NCBI GenBank assembly: GCA_019009955.1
Contig: CM032228.1
Coordinates: 227,688,501-227,752,500 of the forward strand
Length of the DNA stretch: 64,000 nt
Direction: 5' to 3'
DNA from: Riptortus pedestris
Taxonomy: Eukaryota > Arthropoda > Insecta > Hemiptera > Alydidae
Below, piece by piece: positions 33,421-44,070 of the stretch. The stretch's first letter is position 1. The number at the start of each line of letters is the position of its first letter. Both the position numbers and the translations under genes were made by a program. Below the pieces are notes generated by a model that saw only the letters and a program-made list of their open reading frames with translations, ran no database searches and was not told the origin of the DNA.

Positions 33421-33641
33421 TATTAAAGTTTAATACGAGTCGATTTAGTATTCGCTCTCGTAGATTTACAGTCTTCATGAAAAAGGTAGCTGTGGAGATT
33501 GGTAAGTCCCAGAATGGCTTCATTAGACCGTCAGGCAAGGCTTCTATAACCTATCTGAACCATAACAAGCTATATAAACCTCTGTAACGTTCTTCAGTTA
33601 CGCAAAGACCCGCCTAGAATGCTAAAAGAAGCAGAACCGAT

Positions 33642-33732
33642 TAAAAAAAGTCTGTCACTCAGGGTCTGCGTAAACTAAGCAGATTTCCCACGTAAAGTTT
33701 TACTCTCATCCGTTATCCGCCCGATTACATAA
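33642..33732 (-). mobile_element. HEN hairpin-end fragment
   Basis: AAAAAAGTCTGTCACTCAGG, GTCTGCGTAAACTAAGCAGA, TTTCCCACGTAAAGTTTTAC, then CATCCGTTATCCGCCCGATT. Only the terminal 90 bases are present, and a second complete hairpin end follows at once. Confidence 0.75.
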
Positions 33733-34310
33733 AAAGTCCGTCACGCAGGGGCTGCGTAAACTAAGCAGATTTCCCACGTGAAGTTTTACAATAGAGAAAT
33801 TTCACGAGAGTCGAGCAGTTAAGAAAACGGCCGAACTAGCTTTTGGCAGGAAAGTCACCGATCCGTTAGCCGCCCAGATTTAATAAAAATGCAAATATCT
33901 CGGTTAATATTCAAGATAGAGAATAAATGTATATAACAATATTTATAGTATATTTAATTTGCAATAAGATGGATTCTGTACAATTTTTCGATCCGACGTA
34001 TAGTAACGGAGATATTTCGAATTTTCGAAAATCTTCCCCTCTAAACCCCCCCCTCCCACTGGTCCGATTTCAGCCGTTAACGAACTTGATCTTTCTTTTA
34101 ACATTAAACGACTAAATATCGAGTTTGGTAAGGATTAAACAAAAATTGCGACCGCTAGAGCGGTAACAGACAAATATAAATACAGTTTTGAACGGACCTC
34201 ATTTTCGTCATCTACTGGTTAGGATCGATGGACATTTGAAGAAAAATGTCGAAAATTCTGTCATGAGTACAACCTCAATAGCTGATTCCCTCAAGGGAAA
34301 TCTGCTAAAA
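33733..34310 (-). mobile_element. HEN-a repeat, compact copy with both ends
   Basis: Starts AAAAGTCCGTCACGCAGGGG (intact hairpin) and subterminal GCAGATTTCCCACGTG. The interior GCAAATATCTCGGTTAATAT and GACCGCTAGAGCGGTAACAG leads directly to ATATAAATACAGTTTTGAAC: the (TA)n run has almost gone. Ends CTCAAGGGAAATCTGCTAAAA. At about 578 bases it shows the element core without the microsatellite. Confidence 0.9.
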
Positions 34311-34620
34311 TGCAAATATTTCGGTTAATATTCAAGATAGGGAATAAATGTAGGTATATAACAATATTTATAGTACATTTAATTTGCAATAAGATTGATT
34401 CTATACAATTTTTCGATCCGACATATAGTAACGGAAATATTTTGAATTTTAGAAAATCCTCCCCTCTAAACTCCCCCTCCCACTAGCCCGATTTCAGCCA
34501 TTAACGAACTTGATCTTTCTTTTTACATAAAATGACTAAATATCGTGTTTGGTAACGATCAAACAAAAATTGCGACCGCTAGAGCGGTAACAGACAAATA
34601 TATCTATATCTATCTATATA

Positions 34621-35749
34621 TATATAAAATTGTAACCTCTGTCTGTACATTAATTTTTTTCGCGAAATTTCACGATAACTTTTCGTTTCACATGTCATAG
34701 ACACCATATCTGCATTTTGTTTCTTTCGTGTATGTTTGTTTGTTTGTTTGTTTGTTTGTTTGTTTGTTTGTTTGTTTGTTTGTTTGTTTGTTTGTTTGTT
34801 ACCTTTTCACGCATAAACGGCTGAACCGAATTTTATGAAACTTGGTATGTATATTACTACTAACCCAACTTAGACTTTAGGCTATATTAAAATTCTCTGA
34901 GACGAACAGGAGTGGGGGTTATAAGGGAGGCATGAAATTAAAAATAGCGATATTTCGTTTTCTATTGGTTTTTCGGCAAATATGCACATAACAAAAGTTG
35001 TTTATTTTGTTATTTAGAGTAACTTTTGTTATATACACTTTTGTTGTATACCTAAGTATAAATGAGTTATACGCTAAACACTATAGCGGAAGTCAATAAT
35101 TTTATTTCGTACAAGGGACACAACCGAACTAAATAAAATTCGATATGTGTATTAGCACTAACGCCTTCATTATAATAAGCCATACCAACATGTCTATGGA
35201 CAGGCAGGAGTGGGGGTTATAAGGGAAGCCTGAAATTAAAAATAGCGATATTTCGTTTCCTATTGGTTTTTCCGCAAATATAAACATAACAAAAGTTGTT
35301 TATTTTGTTATTTGGAGTAATTTTTGTTATATACACTTTTGTCGTATACCTAAGTAAAAATGAGTTATACGTTAAAACTTTAGCGGGCACTAACGGCTGA
35401 ACCGAACTTAACAAAACTCGGTATGTCAATTAGCATTAATTATTCCATGATTATAAGTTATATTAAAATTTTTGGGTTCGAACGGGAGGGGGGTTATAAG
35501 GGAGGCCTGAAATAAAAATTCACTATATTTACATGTACAAGAGACGGGAAATATAAAAATATCGAAGACTGTGAACCTTATCGAACAAATAATTCTATTA
35601 TTAGCAAATCCACGGGAAAGACGGGTATCAATCCTAAACACTGGGACGGGTAAATGTCAAAATATTGTGCAATGTAAAGCCTGTTAAAAAATACCATCAC
35701 CATTCAGCCTCAAATGAATTCCCGGGCGAAGCCGGGTATCTGAGCTAGT
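34621..35749 (-). mobile_element. TAB repeat, near-complete
   Basis: Reverse orientation: TAAAATTGTAACCTCTGTCT, (TTTG)n of about 17 units (34734-34798), three internal units (GGGGGTTATAAGGGA at about 34914, 35212 and 35490), and CCCGGGCGAAGCCGGGTATC TGAGCTAGT at the end. It appears almost base-for-base the same as the plus-strand copy at 57494-58610, including length and a T-to-C-type variant in CATTAATTTTTTTCGCG. Non-coding; the shared short frames only reflect this identity. Confidence 0.9.
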
Positions 35750-36852
35750 ATATATATAAAATTGTAACCTCTGTCTGTACATTGATTTTTTTCGCGAAAT
35801 TTCACGATAACTTTTCGTTTCACATGTCATAGACACCATAACTGCATTTTGTTTCTTTGGTGTCTGTTTGTTTGTTTATTTGTTTGTTTGTTTGTTTGTT
35901 TGTTACCTTTTCACGCATAAACGGCTAAACCGAATTTTATGAAACTTGGTAAGTATATTACTACTAGCCCAACTTAGACTTTAGGCTATATTAACATTCT
36001 CTAAGAAGAACAGGAGTGGGGGTTATAAGGGAGGCCTGAAATTAAAATTAGCGATATTTCGTTTCCTAATGCTTTTTCAGCAAATATGCCCATAACAAAA
36101 GTTGTTTATTTTGTAATTTAAAGTAACTTTTGTTATATACACTTTTTTCGTATACTGAATTATAAACGAGATATACGCTGAAACCTATAGCGGAAGTGAA
36201 CCATTTTATTTGGGACAAAAGACCCAACCGAAATAAATAAAACTCGGTATATGTATTAGCACTAACGCTTTAATTATAACAAGCCATGCCAACATTTCTA
36301 GGGACGGGCAGGAGTGGGGGTTATAAGGGAAGCCTGAAATTAAAAATAGCGATATTTCGTTTCCTATTGGTTTTTCCGCAAATATAAACATAACAAAAGT
36401 TGTTTATTTTGTTATTTGGAGTAACTTTTGTTATATACACTTTTGTCGTATACCTATGTATAAATGAGTTATACGTTAAAACTTTAGCGGGCACTAACGG
36501 CTGAACCGAACTTAACAAAACTCGGTATGTCAATTAGCATTAATTCTTCCATGATTATAAGTTATATTAAAATTTTTAGGTTCGAACGGGAGGGGGCTTA
36601 TAAGGGAGCCCTGAAATAAAAATTCACCATATTTACATGTATAAGAGACGGGAAATATAAAAATATCGAAGACTGTGATGCCTTATCGAACAAATAATTC
36701 TATTATTAGCAAATCCACGGCAAAGAAGGGTATCAATCCTAAACACTGGGACGGGTAAATGTCAAAATATTGTGCAATGTAAAGCCTGCTAAAAAATACC
36801 ATCACCATTGAGCCTCAAATGAATTCCCGGGCGAAGCCGGGTATCTGAGCTA

Positions 36853-36855
<3 letters not shown>
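35750..36855 (-). mobile_element. TAB repeat, near-complete, head to tail with previous
   Basis: Follows after only ATATATATA. (TTTG)n with one TTTA interruption (35865-35904), three units (36018, 36316, 36594), and ends CCCGGGCGAAGCCGGGTATC TGAGCTAGT. Similar to, but distinguishable from, the previous copy. Confidence 0.9.
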
Positions 36856-36917
<62 letters not shown>

Positions 36918-37041
36918 GTTTTGAACGGACCTCATTTTCGTCATCTACTGGGTAGGATCGATGGACATTTGAAGAAAAATGTCGAAAATTCCGTCATGAG
37001 TACAACCTCAATAGCTGATTTCCCTTGAGGGGAAATCTGCT

Positions 37042-37215
37042 AAAAGTCCATCACGCCGGGGCTGTGTAAACTAACTGATTTTCCACGTGCTGGTATAACA
37101 CACTTCTAACCAACTGAAAACAATAATTAAGCTCTTAATATAATAAGTTACGAATAAATGTATGCAGCAACAATTAGAGATCATCAATATTTTAACAAGA
37201 TTGGTCCGATTTAGC
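37042..37215 (-). mobile_element. HEN-c hairpin-end fragment in tandem with a HEN
   Basis: AAAAGTCCATCACGCCGGGG, CTGTGTAAACTAACTGATTT, CCACGTGCTGGTATAACACA (HEN-c module), then GATCATCAATATTTTAACAA GATTGGT. Shares the AAAA with the end of the preceding HEN. Confidence 0.7.
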
Positions 37216-38305
37216 AGAGCAACTTACAAATTTAGAAAGACCCTCATACTGGAAGATTTTCTAAAGCATCTAAAATTTAGAAAATATATTTTAGTTTCAC
37301 ATAATATTCGTTAAATTCTGTCCCTAACTGCTGATTTTGATGGTGCAACATGAGGAAATAAAACATATCGGACCAGAAATTGTCTATGTGGAGACAACTA
37401 AAATAAAATTAAATAAAGCCAGGCGATGCAGGTACAGTCTGCATTATAATTACTTATGGATTTTTATATTTACTGATATTGTTTTCTAGATCATAATCTT
37501 TAACGTTTCATTTTTTGGGGCGGATCAAGTTCAAAGCACAGCTCCATCTTTAGCGCCCTTGAAGAGAGAACCACTCATGATCAGGGTATTCTTGTGCTCA
37601 GCCCATAAAATAAATCATTTCAAAGGGTTAAGGCCTTTTAATACGATCTTGATTCGCATCCTTCATCTCCCTGCACTAGAGATTGAGTTTAACAGTTTTT
37701 TTAGTTATTAAATACCTATTTAACTTACTTAAGTACTTTTGAAAAAAAAATATATTAAAACGAACCAACAATATAACCTAATTACGAAGTAATAATACAT
37801 AAAGAAAACAGTTAAAAATAATAAGCAATGCTATAAATGAAAATAAAAGTATACAGTCATTAAGTATACTCGAATTGAAAAATAAAAATTCACTCCGATC
37901 TTGTTTTTGGCACTCATTTCATTTGATTCATGTTGTTGATTTTTTGTAAAACTTTTTTCAAGGTCGATCCAGATTGGCTACTTTTTGTAACAGTCATCAG
38001 ACCTAATCTCGAAAAGAAAAAGGCACGAAAGTTCTGGTAAGGGAGGGAACCGTTAGGAACTTTGAGAGAAGGAGGTATATAGTTGACAAGAAGAAATGTC
38101 TAAAGAATATAGATGGCGATACTGATATTATGGATGGCGAATTTAAACTTTTCGGCGAATTACAATAAAAGAAGGGAATCCGACCTATTGAACGAAAAGT
38201 ACTCGATGAGACAGGAGAAGGACTTGATGAGTGGGGATTTGAGAGGGGTGAGGATCAGCTGTTGAACTATCCAAGGTGTAATTCCCGCCAAACCTCTAAG
38301 ATCAG
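37216..38305. other. low-copy DNA upstream of a possible exon
   Basis: AT-rich to about 37960, then more complex. A stretch at 38080-38170 (GTCTAAAGAATATAGATGGC and on) is open in one frame for about 28 codons; no other sign of coding. Consistent with intron. Confidence 0.35.
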
Positions 38306-38566
38306 TTGTGTTTGACAATTAGATTCGAGAGTGTATTAATGCTCTATGAAGAATATGGCTATACAGGAATAGAAAATAAGAAATCAATCCTATACAAGTC
38401 ATGTTCCAAATGGAATGGTGGAATCAATATTCCTGTCAATGGAGTGGAGAGTCCATCACATATTGCTTCTGGAGGAAATCAGATGTCACTACGAAAAGGA
38501 AGCCCTCCAGATATGAGAATTGTGATATCGGAAAATGTTTCTACATCGCCCATAAGAAGATTATAA
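38306..38566 (+). CDS. possible terminal exon of an unrecognised host gene
   Basis: Open for up to 86 codons to TAA (38564-38566), with no convincing ATG start. Instead GTTGTGTTTGACAATTAG at 38304-38321 looks like a splice acceptor, giving an exon from about 38322. The peptide is hydrophilic and mixed (KSCSKWNGGINIPVNGVE; later KGSPPDMRIVISENVSTSP), without a motif I know, ending SPIRRL. AATAAA follows 6 bases after the stop (38573-38578), fitting a last exon with a very short 3' UTR. It is not in a repeat family of this window. Could still be chance. Confidence 0.35.
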   Translation: MCLTIRFESVLMLYEEYGYTGIENKKSILYKSCSKWNGGINIPVNGVESPSHIASGGNQMSLRKGSPPDMRIVISENVSTSPIRRL

Positions 38567-38750
38567 CTGAATAAAAATGTTAGAGCACATCATTTTTATA
38601 ATTATTATATCTAAAAAGCAATTTTATAAATGTTGTATGTGTTGATTTTGTAAATGTTTTTTAACATATTGAATTTTTTAGAATGATCGACTGTAAATCT
38701 CCCACATTTTCATAATCACGGATAGCTTACCTACCTTAACTTGTTAGGCA

Positions 38751-38955
38751 TTAACGTCCACTTAATGCTATAATAACTATTTCCGGCATTTTGATTATCT
38801 ACATATTACCCATATTTTCTAGCCAGGGTAGGGCTAAGGACTTTATTTATTGAGTTCATCACTAAATAAATTACTGGCGTTCACTCGGGAATCGAATCCG
38901 TGTCTCTATGTGAGACCAAAGCCTTAACTCACATTACTACCCTTAGTCCCCGTAC
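38751..38955 (-). mobile_element. tRNA-derived SINE
   Basis: Reverse orientation: CATTAACGTCCACTTAATGC tail, TTTTCTAGCCAGGGTAGGGC, TCACTAAATAAATTACTGGC, B box GGGAATCGAATCCG, head ending TAGTCCCC. Moderately diverged. Confidence 0.75.
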
Positions 38956-39069
38956 TTAAATTACACAAGTTGCTTAGGCAACCATAGTGTAAACCAAAAG
39001 AGTTCTATACTGTTTTACTTATATATTCATAAAATAAAAAAAAAAAAAAAAAAAGCTCTTTGATTTTTA

Positions 39070-39277
39070 TTCAGGCGTTCAGGATAGCTACTGGAGTAAA
39101 GGAGTTGGTCTTGACCTTGAGTTATGAATTCGATTGTCACTTTGGTTATAGGAGTTTAATCAGAGACCAAATCATTAAATAAATTCTTAGACCCACCCTG
39201 GCTAGAAGTGGTTGGTGACCTGCAGATAACCCGTCACAATTAGGCTTAGTAACACAAAGTGGACAAAAATAAATAAC
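39070..39277 (+). mobile_element. tRNA-derived SINE, diverged
   Basis: GGCGTTCAGGATAGCTACTG head, AATTCGATTGTCAC (B box remnant), CATTAAATAAATTCTTAGAC, CCTGGCTAGAAGTGGTTGGT, AACCCGTCACAATTAGGCTT, AAAGTGGACAAAAATAAATA tail. Confidence 0.7.
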
Positions 39278-39360
39278 ACCTTACATTTCCACCTTATCTT
39301 TACTCAGACCCGTAAAACTACTTTAAAACACCAAAAAAAGTTCTTCTGGTCACACAAACT

Positions 39361-39700
39361 CTATTGTTTAAGACAAAAGCGTTTCCCCTCCTGAGTATTC
39401 TTAATGCTAAGTTTAAAATTACACTCCTAAGTCATTATAAAAACCTTGCATGGGGTATAGAAATTTATGATTTAGAAGTCTTAACCAATGTGGTTATTTG
39501 TTAACAACAGATTTGTCTGCAGATGGACTCAGGGTTAATCTCCAGATTGGCTCCTGTACACAAATAACCAGATTGGTTAAGGCTTATAAGCATAAGTTTT
39601 TGTACTCCTGTAAGATTTTTATATTGACTTAGGAGTATAATTTTAAACTTAGCATTGCAAATTCCCAGGAGGGGGAAACCGATTGCTGTAAAACAATAAA
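39361..39700. repeat. 340-bp inverted-repeat hairpin element
   Basis: Left arm 39361-39503 and right arm 39556-39700 are imperfect reverse complements. CTAAGTTTAAAATTACACTC CTAAGTCA (from 39407) pairs with TGACTTAGGAGTATAATTTT AAACTTAG (ending about 39651). TCTTAACCAATGTGGTTATTTG pairs with CAAATAACCAGATTGGTTAAG, and CCCCTCCTG with CAGGAGGGGG. About 50 bases separate the arms. A foldback MITE or a head-to-head duplicated repeat; no target duplication confirmed. Confidence 0.65.
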
Positions 39701-40325
39701 AAGTTCTGGCGAGACCTGAATAACAATATTGTAGTCCCTTAAAAATTTATTTATTCATATTCGATCAAAAGGACCAGTCTTGCAGCTTTCTGCTGGAAAA
39801 TGTATGCAATCCAATTCAAACCAGGACCAAGAAATAGCACTAAACAGATAGATATTTAAATACAAATGAGCAAATCTTCAGCTGAGTTTATATGCCACTG
39901 CCTTCTGCCGGTGATCGTAAGTGGAATTGTGGGCGTAGGATTCAAGAAAAGAGGCAGACTATATCCTCTGTCAAACACCTCTGAAATAGAGCCGTTGGAA
40001 CAGAGCCAATTCGTTCATAGCCTATCTGCCACCATCTAACTCCTGCATCTTGCTCAGGGCACATATCAACACGCCCACTCAATACTCAAATACAGGCTTA
40101 AATTAAGAGGCAGAGAATAATTTATATTTAATTTAAAACTCAATTAATCGTATTTTAAGTAAGTTTATGAGATTTGTTGGCGCGAAATCTAACCACAGCA
40201 GCCATATTATTGAAGAGTGTCAGCGAATCATGCCTTTGAGAGTGAAAGGTATTATTAGTCTGGCTACACGTCTGGAATTCATGTCGACCACCTCAGTCAT
40301 AATTCTCTGACCGGATGTGTTCCTT
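39701..40325. other. low-copy DNA, nothing recognised
   Basis: No open frame of note and no family repeat. Confidence 0.4.
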
Positions 40326-40460
40326 TTTAGCAGACTTCCCGTAAGAGAAATCAGCTATTGAAGCCACACACATGACGAGATTTTCGAAACATGTCTTCAA
40401 ATGTCCGTCGATCCTACCCAGTAGATGACGAAAATGAGGTCCGTTCAGAATTATATACGT
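40326..40460 (+). mobile_element. HEN palindrome end
   Basis: TTTTAGCAGACTTCCCGTAA, GAGAAATCAGCTATTGAAG, GTCCGTCGATCCTACCCAGT, GATGACGAAAATGAGGTCCG TTCAGAATTATATA. Its TA run is replaced by mariner-like sequence. Confidence 0.8.
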
Positions 40461-40800
40461 AGGGCACAACAAAAGTTTTGCAATATGTTTTAACAGAAAT
40501 ACTCAGGTTGCGGCTAGTTACTGTGTGGTCAGACATGTCTATGTGTGCATAGTAGCCGACAGCAGCGCATCTCTGGGCTCAGTCGTTCATTAGCAGTGAC
40601 AGATTAAAGTGCGTACTATGACATCGTGGTCGCGTAGTCAAGTACGGGCAATTTTAAGGTATAATTTTACTCGTGGTTTAAGCATAGAGCACGCTTAGAT
40701 GAAATGAAACTCGCATTGAATAATGATTGTCAACATCTTACTGCTATTTACTATTGAGCTAGAGATTCGCGGATGTACAAGTTATTTTAGGTTACATCCA
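40461..40800 (+). pseudogene. mariner-family transposase, N-terminal fragment
   Basis: Starts in TATA with CGTAGGGCACAACAAAAGTT. An ATG at about 40619 opens SWSRSQVRAILRYNFTRGLS (40625-40684). After one frame slip the reading continues as LDEMKLALNNDCQHLTAIYY. The pattern Y.F.RGLS...A..EM...L..D.....T.Y..W..... is the first helix-turn-helix of mariner-type transposases. The catalytic DD(D/E) region is absent. One stop and one frameshift; it is cut off by a HEN end. Confidence 0.6.
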
Positions 40801-40803
40801 GCT

Positions 40804-41401
40804 AAAAAAAAAAAAAGTCAGTCACGCAGGGGCTGCGTAAACTAAGCAGATTTCCCACGTGAAGTTTTACAATAGAGAAATCTGCCTAATAACAACTGTA
40901 GTAGTAAGAAACCTCTAAACCTAAAACATTATTTAGGGCGTAATAACCCAGTAGTGTCTAGCCCCAAAAAAACAGTTAACCTAACCTCAAAACCTATTCA
41001 CGAGGGACGAATAGTTATGGAAACGGCCACCAGAGCTCTCGGCGGAAAGTCCGAACATAGCCTACTGGTGACCACACGCAGAATACAAATGCAAATATCT
41101 CGGTTAATATTCAAGATAGAGAATAAATGTATATAACAATATTTATAGTAAATGTAATTTGCAATAAGATTGATTCTGTACAATTTTTCGGTCCGACGTA
41201 TAGTAACGGAGATATTTCGAATTTTCGAAAATCCTCCCCTCTAAACCCCCCCCCCTCCCACTGGTACGATTTCAGCCGTTAACGAACTTGATCTTTCTTT
41301 TTACATTAAACGACTAAATATCGAGTTTGGTAACGATCAAACAAAAATTGCGACCGCTAGAGCGGTAACAGACAAATATATAGATAGATAGATAGATAGA
41401 T

Positions 41402-41453
<52 letters not shown>

Positions 41454-41578
41454 TTTTGAACGGACATCATTTTCGTCATCTCCTGGGTAGGATCGATGGA
41501 CATTTGAAGAAAAAGTTCGAAAATTCCGTCATGAGTACAACCTCAATAGCTGATTTCCCTTAAGGGAAATCTGCTAAA
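40804..41578 (-). mobile_element. HEN repeat, near-complete
   Basis: AAAAAAAGTCAGTCACGCAG, intact hairpin, GCAGATTTCCCACGTGAAG, the 160-bp module shared with 2400-2580, (TAGA)n and (TA)n at 41380-41450, CAGTTTTGAACGGACATCAT, GATTTCCCTTAAGGGAAATC TGCTAAAA. Confidence 0.9.
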
Positions 41579-42253
41579 ACTCTACCGAGCTCACACATGG
41601 CAGAGGAGATAATTGTCAAGGTCTTCCGGACACTGCAGCAGATATAAACTAAGGGTGGCAGTATCCTTGGAAGCAGAATCTGAGGAGACATTGTATTCCA
41701 GCAAAACACGACAAAAACATTAAATAAGGGGGAAATAAAGTATCTCATTTTAAACTAGGAAGTAAGCATTGTTACATTTCATTCATAAACATACCATCTC
41801 ATTTGAGTGACCCTCCCCCCGTAACAGATATTTCTTACCTACCCTAGATTTTTATCTATTCTGGATTATTGAAAACCTTGATAGAATCCACAGAACACGG
41901 ATGTAATCAACGTTAAGATTCCAAAATTACTTCTCGGCTTGTTGCCAACTAGACTGGCTTTACTTCACCAGGACAGGACACATCAATCACCAGCTGAGAT
42001 GAGAAACGGAACTGACCTCATTGAAGCAAGAAATCGCAAGTTAGCTAGTCTTCTCCCCAATCCAATTACATTTAAACCATTCATTTCCCACAAGGTCCCT
42101 AAAGACGGTAATAAATAGAAATGTCGCAAATAAAAGACGCAAAATGGAAATTTCGTAGACTTGGCTTTGACCTAAGCAAGAGAAGACAGTTTAAACAGAA
42201 ACGAGACAGCTGTTTTTTTTAAGAGACGGTTCGAAAAGGATAGCATGTAGGAA
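41579..42253. other. low-copy DNA, nothing recognised
   Basis: No coding or repeat signal apart from short purine tracts. Confidence 0.4.
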
Positions 42254-42261
42254 GAAGCAAT

Positions 42262-42896
42262 AGGTGAAAATGCAGTTTAATCCCACCCTTGACGGCGCAC
42301 TTTTGAAAATGGCGACCGCGGTAATTTTGTTATTCTAACTTTATTTAAAAAAGATAAAGTTTGACACTTTATTGTTGGATCCTTAGACTGTGTAGGATAA
42401 AACTTTAGTGGCTGCATTCGAAAATTTCCAAAATACGTCATCGGTCATTTACACCAAGGGTGGGGACTTTAGTTTTAACTTTATCTGTTTTAACACACTT
42501 AATTTGTTGGATCCTTAGACTATGGAGGATAGACTTTAGTAACCGAATTCAAAAATTTCCAGAATACGTCATCGGTCATTTACACCAAGGGTGGGGACTT
42601 TAGTTTTAACTTTATCTGTTTTAACACACTTAATTTGTTGGATCCTTAGACTATGGAGGATAGACTTTAGTGACCGCATTCAAAATTTTCCAAAATACGT
42701 CATCGGTCATTTACACCAAGGGTGGGGACATTAATTTTAACTTTATCATTTTTAACACACTTTATTTGTTGGATCATTAAAGTGGAAATGAAATGAATAC
42801 GTAAGCACTTCGGAAATCCGAAGACACGTTAGTATAAAAAAAAGCAAGACGGCGTACGGTGACGTAACAAGGGTGGGATTAAACTGCGTTTCACCC
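42262..42896. mobile_element. 635-bp MITE with 8-bp target duplication (hAT- or P-like)
   Basis: Terminal inverted repeats of about 28 bases: AGGTGAAAATGCAGTTTAAT CCCACCCTTG at the left; the reverse complement of the right end reads GGGTGAAACGCAGTTTAATC CCACCCTTG. The flanks carry an exact 8-base duplication GAAGCAAT at 42254-42261 and 42897-42904, the size left by hAT and P superfamilies. The inside holds 131-bp tandem units and no transposase, so it is non-autonomous. Superfamily choice is inference. Confidence 0.85.
42397..42789. repeat. three 131-bp tandem units inside the MITE
   Basis: ACGTCATCGGTCATTTACAC occurs at 42435, 42566 and 42697, exactly 131 apart. Each unit has CCAAGGGTGGGGAC, AACTTTATCTGTTTTAACAC (diverged in the third) and TGTTGGATCCTTAGACTATG. 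A partial unit precedes at 42335-42396. Note GGGTGGGGAC echoes the terminal CCCACCCTTG, so the units may have come from subterminal sequence. Confidence 0.9.
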
Positions 42897-42904
42897 GAAG
42901 CAAT

Positions 42905-43556
42905 GCAACGTGACAAATTGAACACGACAAGGAATAACCGGACATTGGTGGACGACTGAAGGATGACACGAGTAAACAGAGAGAAAGTATTCGATTAAGT
43001 AGTTGAACGTAGGAAATGCTATCGCCCAGGATAACCAGAGCTGGAGAAGGGTGGCACTGGAGGCTAAATACTGAAGAAGTCTAACCAAAAAAAACTGCGT
43101 ACAACTAATAATGAAGTTAGTATATTAATAAAAGTATGTTGTACTGAGGTTTTTCCATTTTTCATTTGTTCTTTTCCTAACCAAAAGGGCCATATTTACA
43201 GTATACAGAGTATCTATCACACATATAGTAGTAACAGCTTTAGTATATACAACTAATAATAAACATAAGTTTATATAATAATAAAATTAGATTTTATCAA
43301 AATTAGCTTAAGAAACTAAAATTTAAAAAAATGAAATATAAAAAACAAAATTCCAGGATAACTCGTCTTGTCGCTCTTTCTCAAGACCCCCAATACGAGT
43401 AATCTCGTAGTTTCTTTTTGCATCACTACTAGTTCCTATATATAATCTGAATATACCACCGCCTGGAAAAAAATAAACAATAAAGTTTGGCTTATACAAA
43501 TAGAAATTGTTTGTATGAATCAAGTCGTAGTGGGCTTCTGCGAAGAGCTTTGTCTA
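42905..43556. other. low-copy DNA, nothing recognised
   Basis: AT-rich after 43100; open frames up to 66 codons without a motif. Confidence 0.4.
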
Positions 43557-43558
43557 AT

Positions 43559-44006
43559 AAAAGTCCGCTACGCAGGGGCTGCGCAAACTTAACAGATTTC
43601 CCTCGTGAAGTTATACAGCAGATAAATCTACATACCGGTAACACAACACCACCTTGAATATTAATTGAATAAATACAAAATATAATAAGAAACCTAACTA
43701 CGGAAAGCATCTGAAATATAAACAAACGGTTCTGCCAACTTCTTACCGGAAAGAAAAACAATTACTGTAATATATCTGAATATAACGTAATAATTTGCTA
43801 TAAGATTGATTCTATATATTTTTTTTGGTTCGACGTATAGTAAGGGAAATATTTCGAATTTTCTAAATTATCCTCCCTTCCCCCCCTCCCACAGGTCCGA
43901 TTACAGCCGTTAATGAACTTGATCATTCTTTTTACATAAACGACTAAATATCAAGTTTGGTAATGAATAAACAATAATTGTGTCCGTTAATATATCTGTT
44001 TTAAAA

Positions 44007-44070
<64 letters not shown>

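Larger units (their letters stand above)
34311..37041 (-). mobile_element. HEN repeat, hairpin end missing, carrying two TAB copies
   Basis: Begins inside the element (TGCAAATATTTCGGTTAATA) directly after the previous HEN's palindrome end. It runs to CCGCTAGAGCGGTAACAGAC, TATCTA repeats, two TAB copies (34621-36855), a (TA)n of about 55 bases (36855-36911), and ends TTTCCCTTGAGGGGAAATCT GCTAAAA. Confidence 0.85.
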
